Source of the DNA: Proteiniphilum sp. UBA5267
GTDB lineage: Bacteria > Bacteroidota > Bacteroidia > Bacteroidales > Dysgonomonadaceae
DNA length: 64,000 nucleotides
Assembly (NCBI GenBank): GCA_002411515.1
Contig: DHTF01000083.1
Coordinates: 18,959-82,958 of the forward strand
Reading direction: 5' to 3'
Shown: piece by piece, positions 1 through 6,994 of the stretch
How the letters are laid out: every line of letters begins with the position of its first letter
How positions within the stretch are numbered: the first letter of the stretch is position 1
Notes under the pieces: generated by a model
Told to the model about the DNA's origin: nothing
The model's input: the letters and a program-made list of their open reading frames with translations, nothing else
Databases searched by the model: none
Position numbers and translations under genes: made by a program

Positions 1-831
1 ATAGGGTGCAATTTCAGTTCCGCAAAGATACACAAAAAAATAAAAACCACCGACTTTATTTTTAACAAAAATATTTAATAACCCGAACACGATGACGAGA
101 CGACTCACCACAAAAATGAGTAAAAACAGAAATAGCATGCCATGCTTTAATTCGGGCAGAAAAACAGACAACATGGCTGGCAAAAAAAGGAGGATGCCCA
201 TTAGCTCCAATATCCGGTAATAATTACTTATCCAACGCTTTAATTCTTGTGGCATAAAAAAGAGAGCGATGATACGGTAAATAAGCAATTTCATCGAAGT
301 CAACAACACCGGTAATAGCAGCAAAGCGGCAAAAGTGAGAAGTTTCACCTTCAATGGAAGTAGGGCTATACCTTTGTCCCACAAGAAGGTAAAACAGAGG
401 ATGGCAGTGACCAGCATTGCTTGGATTACCAAAAAAAATTCACCCCAGGCCTCAGTTGTGGTTACCTGTCCTTTAAAACCCGCGGTCTGACGTTTTGCGG
501 GAAACAGGGTTTGCCTGAAATTCTCCATGAATACCACTCCTTCTTTTCGAAACACAAGGGAGAGAATCACGAAGCAAGCAACAAAAAGGAGAAAAAAAGT
601 GCTGGTCACCCACAGGGAGGTTGGCATTGCCATGCCTGCCTTCCCGATGATGGACGGATTGATGCTCGAGAGCGTCAAGGAATCAACAGAAAACAAAATG
701 TGCTGTGGGTCAGTAGGAAGGAACTCATACCGACCAAAATTCATCTGGAGTGAATCAACCTGACACGAGAGATCTTCTGCCATGAGATAGAAGGGAGTCT
801 CCTGCAAGGTATCGGGTGTAAACAAGTCCAC
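1..831 (-). CDS. DUF4271 family membrane protein, C-terminus cut by the window edge
   Basis: An open frame runs leftward off the window with no stop, so the 3' end is missing. The protein has a short acidic N-terminus, then several hydrophobic stretches (for example TSLWVTSTFFLLFVACFVIL), typical of the Bacteroidota-specific multi-pass family DUF4271, whose function is not known to me. An in-frame TGA lies at 847-849, so the start is GTG at 831 or ATG at 783; I give the longer form because the extra residues read like a normal N-terminus. It begins 32 nt after the LOG-family gene and probably shares its transcript. Confidence 0.7.
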   Translation of the reverse strand, partial: MDLFTPDTLQETPFYLMAEDLSCQVDSLQMNFGRYEFLPTDPQHILFSVDSLTLSSINPSIIGKAGMAMPTSLWVTSTFFLLFVACFVILSLVFRKEGVVFMENFRQTLFPAKRQTAGFKGQVTTTEAWGEFFLVIQAMLVTAILCFTFLWDKGIALLPLKVKLLTFAALLLLPVLLTSMKLLIYRIIALFFMPQELKRWISNYYRILELMGILLFLPAMLSVFLPELKHGMLFLFLLIFVVSRLVIVFGLLNIFVKNKVGGFYFFVYLCGTEIAPY

Positions 832-862
832 TTTATGCGAATTTTGTCATTGAACGACAAAT

Positions 863-1459
863 TTACAACTCTTTTTCTTGAAAAGCGGTTTCTGAGGCTT
901 TCCCATCAAAGAAATCCTTCAACAGGGAGAGAGCCTCCTCTGGAGATGATGCTACTTCCCACATCGACAGATTCGTTTCCTTCAGGAATCTCGTCTCCCT
1001 CATTCTATCGAAAAAAGCAAGTAAAGGTCGATAGAAATCGTTGGTATTGAGAATAATCACGGGATTAGTATAAAGACCCAGTTGTTTCCAGGTAATAATC
1101 TCTGCCAACTCCTCCAATGTCCCCAATCCACCGGGCAATGCAATGACGGCATCAGCCGACTGAGCCATACATTGTTTTCTTTCGTGAATGGTTTGAGTGA
1201 CAATTGTTTCGTTAAGCTGATCGTGACACCACCCGGCTTCGACCATAAACCGGGGGATAACGCCTTTTACTGTACCTCCGTGACGGATCATCGAATCGTT
1301 CAATGCACCCATAAGTCCCTGCCTACCAGCGCCATTTACACAAACAATGTTGTATTCGGCAAAGAGTGCTCCCAAACGTTCTGCTGCTTCGAAATAGCAT
1401 GCATCAATGTGAGAACTGGAGGCGCAATAAACCACCACAGTGGGCCGTTTCTCTTTCAT
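863..1459 (-). CDS. LOG family protein (TIGR00730 Rossmann fold)
   Basis: 198 residues, the usual length of the family. The family signature PGGLGTLEE sits at residues 109-117, and the nucleotide-binding glycine segment GAGRQGLMGA at about 43-52. Known members hydrolyse nucleoside 5'-monophosphates of the cytokinin type, or purine monophosphates, to base plus ribose 5-phosphate; bacterial members are often annotated as lysine decarboxylases by mistake. The exact substrate cannot be read from the sequence. It starts one base before the metK stop codon ends, so it is translationally close-coupled to metK and probably transcribed with it. Cytosolic, no signal peptide. Confidence 0.85.
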   Translation of the reverse strand: MKEKRPTVVVYCASSSHIDACYFEAAERLGALFAEYNIVCVNGAGRQGLMGALNDSMIRHGGTVKGVIPRFMVEAGWCHDQLNETIVTQTIHERKQCMAQSADAVIALPGGLGTLEELAEIITWKQLGLYTNPVIILNTNDFYRPLLAFFDRMRETRFLKETNLSMWEVASSPEEALSLLKDFFDGKASETAFQEKEL

Positions 1460-1460
1460 C

Positions 1461-2771
1461 TCAATCCTTTAGACCAAATTCTTTCCTAATTTTTTCCACA
1501 TAATCCAGCTTCTCCCAGGTAAATAATTCCACCTCCAGCGACACTGGCTCCGGCATATAGCGTGAACTGAATACTTTCTTCACCTTCCGTGGCTCTCGTC
1601 CCATATGACCATAGGAAGCTGTCTCTAGATAGATGGGATTACGTAGTTGCAGTCGTTGCTCAATGGCTTTAGGCCGCAGGTCGAATAATAAGCGGATTTT
1701 TTCGGCTATCTCGGCATCTGTCAGGTTCACATTGCTTTTTCCGTACGTGTTGACATAAATACTCATCGGCTCAGCAATGCCGATAGCATACGATATCTGA
1801 ATCAACATCTCAGAAGCTACACCGGCAGCAACCATATTTTTGGCGATGTGTCGTGCCGCATAGGCTGCAGAACGATCTACTTTCGAGGGATCTTTTCCTG
1901 AGAAAGCCCCGCCACCGTGTGCTGCCTTGCCGCCATAGGTGTCTACGATGATTTTTCGTCCAGTCAGCCCTGTGTCACCGTGCGGACCTCCGATAACAAA
2001 TTTACCAGTGGGGTTCACATGATATTTGATATCTTTCTCAAAAAGCTTGTGTACATCTTTGCGGCGTTTATATTGTGCCTGCACACGGGGAACAAGAATG
2101 GTGCGAATGTCTGTTTCGATACGTGAACGCATCCGTTCATCAGCTTCGAGGGCTGCCTCTCTTGTATTTTGGCGTGGCTCCTCAAACTCGTCGTGCTGAG
2201 TAGAGATCACAATGGTATCTATGCGCAGTGGAGTACCATCTTCTGAATATTCAATGGTAACTTGTGATTTTGCATCGGGACGCAGATAAGGCATCAGCTC
2301 CGGTTCGTTTTTACGGATATTTGCCAGTTCCAGCAAGAGGGCATGGCTCAGATCGAGCGAGAGCGGCATGAAGTTGTCAGTTTCATTGGTTGCGTAACCA
2401 AACATCATCCCCTGGTCGCCGGCACCCTGTTCCATGGGATCAGCTTTCTGATCTACACCTCGGTTAATATCGTCCGATTGTTCGTGTATGCTCGAGAAAA
2501 CACCGCACGATTGCGCCTCAAAACGGTATTCACTTTTGGTGTATCCTATCCTGGCAATTACATCACGCGCCACTTCGGCCACGTCAACATAGCTATTTGA
2601 TTTCACTTCTCCAGCAAGAACTACTTGCCCAGTGGTAACCAGTGTCTCACAAGCTACTCTGGAATTGCGGTCATACGCCAGAAACTCATCGAGTAATGCG
2701 TCTGAAATTTGATCGGCCACTTTATCGGGATGTCCTTCCGAGACCGATTCGGAGGTAAATAAATAATTCAT
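1461..2771 (-). CDS. metK: S-adenosylmethionine synthase
   Basis: 436 residues; makes S-adenosylmethionine from methionine and ATP in the cytosol. The N-terminus [20 protein letters not shown] holds the family's first motif, and the glycine-rich loop [19 protein letters not shown] is the second signature. An upstream in-frame ATG at 2810 would add 13 residues of non-family sequence, so I start at 2771. The gene heads a leftward unit with the LOG-family gene and DUF4271. Its roughly 210 nt leader carries a candidate SAM-binding aptamer followed by an intrinsic terminator, which suggests feedback control by its own product. Confidence 0.97.
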   Translation of the reverse strand: MNYLFTSESVSEGHPDKVADQISDALLDEFLAYDRNSRVACETLVTTGQVVLAGEVKSNSYVDVAEVARDVIARIGYTKSEYRFEAQSCGVFSSIHEQSDDINRGVDQKADPMEQGAGDQGMMFGYATNETDNFMPLSLDLSHALLLELANIRKNEPELMPYLRPDAKSQVTIEYSEDGTPLRIDTIVISTQHDEFEEPRQNTREAALEADERMRSRIETDIRTILVPRVQAQYKRRKDVHKLFEKDIKYHVNPTGKFVIGGPHGDTGLTGRKIIVDTYGGKAAHGGGAFSGKDPSKVDRSAAYAARHIAKNMVAAGVASEMLIQISYAIGIAEPMSIYVNTYGKSNVNLTDAEIAEKIRLLFDLRPKAIEQRLQLRNPIYLETASYGHMGREPRKVKKVFSSRYMPEPVSLEVELFTWEKLDYVEKIRKEFGLKD

Positions 2772-2851
2772 CTTGTACAAAAAATTAGTTGTTTTCCAGC
2801 AAGCGGTCATATGCGGCTGTGAGGCGCAAATGTGTCACCAAACGAAAACAA

Positions 2852-2875
2852 GGGTTGATATTCATCACTCAACCC
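2852..2875 (-). terminator. Terminator hairpin in the metK leader (riboswitch expression platform)
   Basis: Read on the minus strand, GGGTTGA (2875-2869), a 10 nt loop, then the exact complement TCAACCC (2858-2852), followed at once by TTGTTTTCGTTT. This has the form of an intrinsic terminator but sits 80 nt upstream of the metK start and downstream of the candidate SAM aptamer, so it would act as a conditional terminator rather than an end-of-gene signal. A short CCC/GGG pairing just before the stem (CCCGCATGGG) could compete with it. Confidence 0.6.
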
Positions 2876-2912
2876 ATGCGGGAACTGAAACAAGTGGGAG
2901 AAAGGAAATGCA

Positions 2913-2971
2913 GGAATTTGTTTTTTTAGCATTTTTTTCTGTGGTTGCAAGCAGTTCAAATCTTTCCACAT
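2913..2971 (-). promoter_or_regulatory. Candidate SAM-II-like riboswitch aptamer upstream of metK
   Basis: On the minus strand, P1 can form between TGTGG (2970-2966) and CCACA (2944-2940), enclosing a 21 nt loop that contains GATTTG and ends in GCTTGCAA. The 3' tail reads ATGCTAAAAAAA and then CAAAT (2920-2916), which can pair with ATTTG in the loop (2961-2957) to make an H-type pseudoknot. The order stem, U-rich loop, TTGCAA, stem, GCUAAAA tail resembles the SAM-II class, which I recall also occurs in long-loop form in Bacteroidota. The class is assigned from memory of the consensus, not by a covariance search. Location before metK and a following terminator support the call. Confidence 0.55.
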
Positions 2972-2986
2972 GGTTTGAATCGGCTG

Positions 2987-3016
2987 CAAAGGTAATAAGA
3001 ATAAAAGAAAAGCAAT
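2987..3016 (-). promoter_or_regulatory. Promoter of metK
   Basis: Minus-strand -7 box TACCTTTG (2994-2987) matches the Bacteroidetes TAnnTTTG consensus. ATTG (3016-3013) lies 18 bp upstream where TTTG is expected, so the -33 box is imperfect. Transcription would begin near 2980, placing the whole candidate aptamer in the leader. Confidence 0.5.
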
Positions 3017-3065
3017 GTTAAAGCCTGGTTAAAATAGCGGAGTGTTATTTTAACCAAGCTTTAAC
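3017..3065 (-). terminator. Terminator after the short-chain dehydrogenase gene
   Basis: A 20 bp stem with one mismatch: GTTAAAGCCTGGTTAAAATA (3017-3036) against 3046-3065. It starts 15 nt past the stop codon of the dehydrogenase and is followed on the minus strand by TTTTCTTTT. It separates that gene from the metK unit. Confidence 0.7.
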
Positions 3066-3079
3066 AGCGTTGCAAGCAT

Positions 3080-3931
3080 TTACCCGTTGATGATCTCTCC
3101 CCCATTTGGATGCAGGCACTGTCCAGACATGTAACTGGCATCGTCACTGGCAAGAAAAAGAAAACAGGTAGCCACCTCGTTAGGTTGCCCGGCACGTCCC
3201 ATGGGTTTGTCACTACCAAATTTTGCCACTTTATCTTTGTCGAAGGTAGAGGCAATCAAGGGTGTCCAAATTGGTCCCGGAGCCACCGCATTCACCCGGA
3301 TTTTCCTGTTGGTGAGATTTTGGGCCAGGCTGCGCGTGAAGGCAACGATGGCTCCTTTTGAAGCAGCATAATCGAGCAATTTGGGACTTCCCCTGTATGC
3401 AGTCACAGAAGCGGTATTTACAATGGTGCTTCCTTCTTTCAAGTGAGGCACCGCATATTTTGTAACCCAGAAATAGGAGAAAAAATTGGTGTAAAAAGTT
3501 CTTTCCAGCTGCTCGGTTGTGATATCTTCTATCTTCTCCTGCTCCCAGTGGAGCGCAGCGTTGTTGATCAGAATATCAAGGCGAGAAAACCGATCGATGG
3601 TTTTCTCGATTGCTTTTTTACAGTTCGACTCCTTAGAGAGGTCTCCCTTGATCAACAAGCATTGCCGTCCCATCTCTTCAATTTCTTTCCTCGTATCCCG
3701 GGCATCTTCCGTCTCACTCAGATAAGCAATGGCGATGTTGGCTCCATGTGCAGCAAAGAGAAGTGCGGTAGCTTTACCTATGCCGCTGTCGCCGCCGGTA
3801 ATCAAAGCAATTCTATCTTTTAGTTTTTGATTAGCCTGTACCGGAGAGGTATCGGGCACGGGCTTCATCTTCTTCTCCTTCCCAGGTCGCTGTTGTTTTT
3901 GTGCTGGTCTTATTTTCTTTTCATCCTGCAT
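3080..3931 (-). CDS. SDR family oxidoreductase (glucose/ribitol dehydrogenase-like)
   Basis: 283 residues. The Rossmann dinucleotide motif TGGDSGIG is at 45-52, NNAA at 123-126, and the catalytic set is Ser175, Tyr188 and Lys192 in the YAASK motif. The charged extension of about 35 residues before the fold is typical of the extended cytosolic subgroup near YghA/YhdF, often annotated as general stress or glucose dehydrogenase-like. Reaction: NAD(P)-dependent alcohol/ketone interconversion; substrate not known. It stands alone between a strong terminator and the HAD gene, and is likely transcribed from its own promoter. Confidence 0.85.
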   Translation of the reverse strand: MQDEKKIRPAQKQQRPGKEKKMKPVPDTSPVQANQKLKDRIALITGGDSGIGKATALLFAAHGANIAIAYLSETEDARDTRKEIEEMGRQCLLIKGDLSKESNCKKAIEKTIDRFSRLDILINNAALHWEQEKIEDITTEQLERTFYTNFFSYFWVTKYAVPHLKEGSTIVNTASVTAYRGSPKLLDYAASKGAIVAFTRSLAQNLTNRKIRVNAVAPGPIWTPLIASTFDKDKVAKFGSDKPMGRAGQPNEVATCFLFLASDDASYMSGQCLHPNGGEIING

Positions 3932-4031
3932 AGCAATAATCTATTTTGTGTTTCTAAAATAGAACAGCATGCTATACCCTTGGTTTTGTAAAGGAGGCTA
4001 ATAAATCATAAAGATCATTGGATCATGTGCA

Positions 4032-4637
4032 TCAGAGGATGTTGTTTTCCTGCAACCACTTCCCCAGATTGCTTCCGTTGGCAAAATGCATCGTCTGGAA
4101 GCCCAACTCACGGGCTGTTTCTATGTTTACGGCATTGTCATCAATAAAAAGAGATTCTTCAGCGCGGAGATCGTATCGATCTAGTAAGATGTGGTATAAT
4201 CTCTTGTCGGGTTTTACTATTTTTTCTTCACCCGAAACAATAATGCCTTTCAGATCCTGAAAAAAGTCATAACGCTGCATCGCCAGGGGTAATGTCTCTG
4301 CCGACCAGTTAGTGAGCCCATAAAGGTTATATTTTTCTTTCAGTGGTTTTATCAGTTGGGTATTTTCATCAATGGTACCCCCTAGCATCTCCTCCCATCG
4401 GTCGTAATACAGGGCTATCTCCTTGGTGTACTCCGGAAATTTTTGTTGCAAAAGGTGGGTGGCTTCAGCCAAGGGACGTCCCTCATCCTGCAACAAATTC
4501 CAGTCGTAGCGACAGACGTTTTCCAGAAAAAAGTTCAACTCCTCCTCTGTAGCGAACACATTCTTATAGAGATACACCGGGTTCCAGTCGATCAATACCC
4601 CTCCAAAATCGAATACAATATTTTTTATTTTTCCCAT
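4032..4637 (-). CDS. HAD family hydrolase (HAD-IA phosphatase)
   Basis: 201 residues. Motif I is DFGGVLID near residues 10-17, a form common in the YihX group of sugar-phosphate phosphatases; the motif III lysine is in the IVKPD segment and motif IV is FIDDNAVN. The helical cap between motifs I and II fits subfamily IA. Expected activity: Mg-dependent phosphomonoesterase on a small metabolite, possibly a hexose phosphate as in YihX; the substrate cannot be fixed from sequence. It is divergent from the NlpC/P60 lipoprotein with a 77 bp shared spacer. Cytosolic. Confidence 0.85.
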   Translation of the reverse strand: MGKIKNIVFDFGGVLIDWNPVYLYKNVFATEEELNFFLENVCRYDWNLLQDEGRPLAEATHLLQQKFPEYTKEIALYYDRWEEMLGGTIDENTQLIKPLKEKYNLYGLTNWSAETLPLAMQRYDFFQDLKGIIVSGEEKIVKPDKRLYHILLDRYDLRAEESLFIDDNAVNIETARELGFQTMHFANGSNLGKWLQENNIL

Positions 4638-4696
4638 ATTTCTTGTGAATACTTCTTATTTGACCCTAAAAATAGCATTTTTTCCCTTACTTTTCC

Positions 4697-4704
4697 TATT
4701 TTTG
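4697..4704 (+). promoter_or_regulatory. -7 box for the NlpC/P60 lipoprotein
   Basis: TATTTTTG fits TAnnTTTG. No TTTG stands at the expected -33 distance. It lies only 10 bp before the ATG, implying a very short leader. Confidence 0.35.
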
Positions 4705-4714
4705 TCATCCATAT

Positions 4715-5719
4715 ATGATACAACCCAACAAATCATCGGCATCATATCTGAGAGGCGGTCTGTTTCAAGTCGCTTCGTGTTTTATCATTTCCGTACTTCT
4801 TGTTTCCTGTAACGCAGGCAGAAGCAGCGTTTCCCGCAGCAATACTACATCCTCAACCAGTGCCAACGTCCTCAATTACGGCAGCAAATATCTGGGCAAG
4901 CCTTATCGATCTGGAGGCAAGGGACCTCAATTCTTCGATTGCTCTGGATATACGGCCTTTGTCTTTGGTGCGTTCGGGTATAAACTAGGAAGTAGCTCTG
5001 CCGACCAGGAGAGGGAAGTACCCCTTATCCTCGACAGAAAAAAACTACAAAAAGGAGATCTGGTATTTTTTGAAGGAAGAACAAAAAATGGCAAGGTAGG
5101 ACATGTGGGCATCGTTTCAACCATCTCCCCCAACGGTGATTTTGAATTTATACACGCATCTACCACCAGCGGGGTGATCGTCTCTTCTTCGAAAGAACCA
5201 TATTATGCTTCGCGCTATCTTAGGGGAGGCAGGGTACTGGAAGAAAACTCCACCCAACATGCTGCGCTCCTCTCGTCTGCGACCACTAAAAAAAGAGCCC
5301 AACCGGTAGCAATTGCTGTGGGGACAACAGCAGTTCTCAAACATGCGGAGCACAGGAAAGGAGAAGTAGATTCCGTCACAAAAGAGCCCGCTCAAACTAA
5401 TTATTTGCCGAAGAAAGGTAGTGTTATTCTTGTGCAGACCGATTCCACGAAAAATCATATGGGAAACGAAAAATCCCAAAATCAGTCCAGAGAGAAAAAT
5501 AAAAAAAAGGTCGACCAAGTCAATAGTGATGTCGTACTGAGGGAAGATGAATTTACCATGCCCTCGCCTACTGCCCGTCATACGATAAAGAGGGGAGAAA
5601 CACTCTATTCGATTTCTAAGCAATATGGATGCACAGTGGAACAATTGAAAAGCATGAATCCGCATCTGGGTGTCCTCCTGAGGACGGGAGAAGTGTTGCA
5701 TATTCCCGTCACCCCATGA
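4715..5719 (+). CDS. NlpC/P60 family cell-wall hydrolase lipoprotein with C-terminal LysM
   Basis: 334 residues. A type II signal peptide ends in the lipobox LVSC (lipidated Cys32), so the protein is tethered to a membrane facing the periplasm. The NlpC/P60 domain spans about 53-175 with catalytic Cys76 (DCSG), His130 (GHVGI) and a third polar residue His147 (IHAS). After a lysine-rich low-complexity linker, a single LysM domain (about 289-333) binds peptidoglycan. Expected role: endopeptidase cutting stem peptides during wall growth or turnover. It is followed by prfB in the same direction, but a separate -7 box before prfB suggests independent transcription. Confidence 0.88.
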   Translation: MIQPNKSSASYLRGGLFQVASCFIISVLLVSCNAGRSSVSRSNTTSSTSANVLNYGSKYLGKPYRSGGKGPQFFDCSGYTAFVFGAFGYKLGSSSADQEREVPLILDRKKLQKGDLVFFEGRTKNGKVGHVGIVSTISPNGDFEFIHASTTSGVIVSSSKEPYYASRYLRGGRVLEENSTQHAALLSSATTKKRAQPVAIAVGTTAVLKHAEHRKGEVDSVTKEPAQTNYLPKKGSVILVQTDSTKNHMGNEKSQNQSREKNKKKVDQVNSDVVLREDEFTMPSPTARHTIKRGETLYSISKQYGCTVEQLKSMNPHLGVLLRTGEVLHIPVTP

Positions 5720-5759
5720 CGCAACAGGGAATGGATATGGTACTTTCACATCTTTTGCG

Positions 5760-5767
5760 TAAATTTG
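5760..5767 (+). promoter_or_regulatory. -7 box for prfB
   Basis: TAAATTTG, an exact TAnnTTTG match 27 bp before the prfB ATG. No clear -33 box. Confidence 0.35.
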
Positions 5768-5794
5768 CACGCTAAAAATAAAAATTGATACATT

Positions 5795-6908
5795 ATGATA
5801 ACTGCAGACCAACTGAAAGATGTGTTGGAGCGCGAGCAGGCGCTGAGGGGGTATCTTTGACGTCGATACAAAGATAATCCGGCTCGAAGAGGAGGAACTC
5901 CGTACCCAGTCACCCGATTTCTGGAATGATGCCAAAGCGGCTGAAAGTCAGATGCAAGTGGTGAGGGAGCTGAAGTTCTGGATCAATGCATACAACGAAG
6001 TAAAAGCTGCAGCTGAGGAATTGCAGCTGGCATTCGATTTCACCAAAGAAGGAATTATTTCTGAGGAAGAGGTCGATGCCAATTACGCACAAGCCATCAG
6101 TCTGATCGAAGACCTGGAGCTAAAAAACATGCTTCGCCGTGAGGAGGATAAGCTGGGAGCTGTGCTAAAAATAAATGCCGGAGCCGGCGGGACCGAGAGC
6201 CAGGACTGGGCCTCCATGTTGTTTCGCATGTATCAGCGCTGGTGTGAAAGCAAAAAATATAAAACCACTGTAACCAACTGGCAGGACGGAGATGATGCCG
6301 GCATCAAGACAGCCACACTGCAAGTTGAAGGCGATCTGGCTTACGGCTTTCTTAAAAGCGAGAATGGCGTTCACCGGTTGGTGCGCGTATCGCCATATAA
6401 TGCACAGGGAAAGCGAATGACTTCCTTCGCATCGGTCTTTGTGGTACCATTGGTAGACGACACCATTGAAATTGAGGTGAATGCAGCAAATCTAAGCTGG
6501 GACACATTTCGCTCATCGGGTGCAGGCGGACAAAATGTGAACAAGGTAGAGACCGGTGTGCGGTTGCACTACCTCTACAAAGATCCCGATACGGGTCAGG
6601 AGCAGGAGATCGTGATTGAAAATACCGAAAGCCGCTCCCAAATGGGTAATCGCGAAAATGCTCTGAGACTGCTTAAATCTCAGCTCTACGAGATCGAGTT
6701 GGAGAAACGTCGTGCAGCACAGGCAGCCATTGAAGCGGGGAAAAAGAAGATTGAGTGGGGTTCACAGATCCGCAGTTACGTGTTCGACGATCGGCGTGTG
6801 AAAGATCATCGCACCAACTACCAGACATCCGACGTAACCAGTGTCATGGACGGCAACCTGGATGGATTCATCAAAGCCTATTTGATGGAGTTCGGTGGAG
6901 GAGAGTGA
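5795..6908 (+). CDS. prfB: Peptide chain release factor 2, expressed by programmed +1 frameshift
   Basis: The frame opened by ATG at 5795 reads 21 codons and meets TGA at 5858. Shifting +1 at CTT-TGA-C joins it to the frame ending at 6908, giving 370 residues, close to the 365 of E. coli RF2. GGQ, which reaches the peptidyl transferase centre, lies in SSGAGGQNVNKVET. The stop-recognition tripeptide is SPY (in RVSPYNAQGKRMTSF) rather than the SPF of E. coli, a variant I recall as usual in Bacteroidota. RF2 ends translation at UGA and UAA; the frameshift makes its own synthesis depend on RF2 shortage at the internal UGA. Gene callers that ignore the shift start at 5952 and lose the first 52 residues. 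Confidence 0.96.
5846..5861 (+). promoter_or_regulatory. prfB programmed frameshift cassette
   Basis: AGGGGG (Shine-Dalgarno-like, 5846-5851), TAT, the slippery CTT (5855-5857), in-frame TGA (5858-5860) and the weak-context C (5861). As I recall the E. coli prfB site, this is the same 16 bases. The protein sequence is continuous only if the ribosome slips forward one base here. Confidence 0.95.
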
Positions 6909-6958
6909 TGAAGAACGGAATTATTCCTGCAAAAGTAGGCCTGTATCTTGAAAAAACG

Positions 6959-6966
6959 TACATTTG
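6959..6966 (+). promoter_or_regulatory. -7 box for the secreted protease
   Basis: TACATTTG matches TAnnTTTG, 28 bp upstream of the ATG and 50 bp past the prfB stop. No convincing -33 box. Confidence 0.35.
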
Positions 6967-6994
6967 CAAGTAAAACCGAATTTTCCAATTACGC

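Noticed and set aside
2807-2989. 60-codon minus-strand frame upstream of metK, considered as a leader peptide
   Set aside because: It overlaps the candidate aptamer and terminator, has no methionine-rich run expected of a leader peptide, and the RNA structure explains the conserved-looking bases better.
5117-5935. 272-codon minus-strand open frame across the NlpC/P60 gene and the start of prfB
   Set aside because: Opposes two well-supported genes; no family features.
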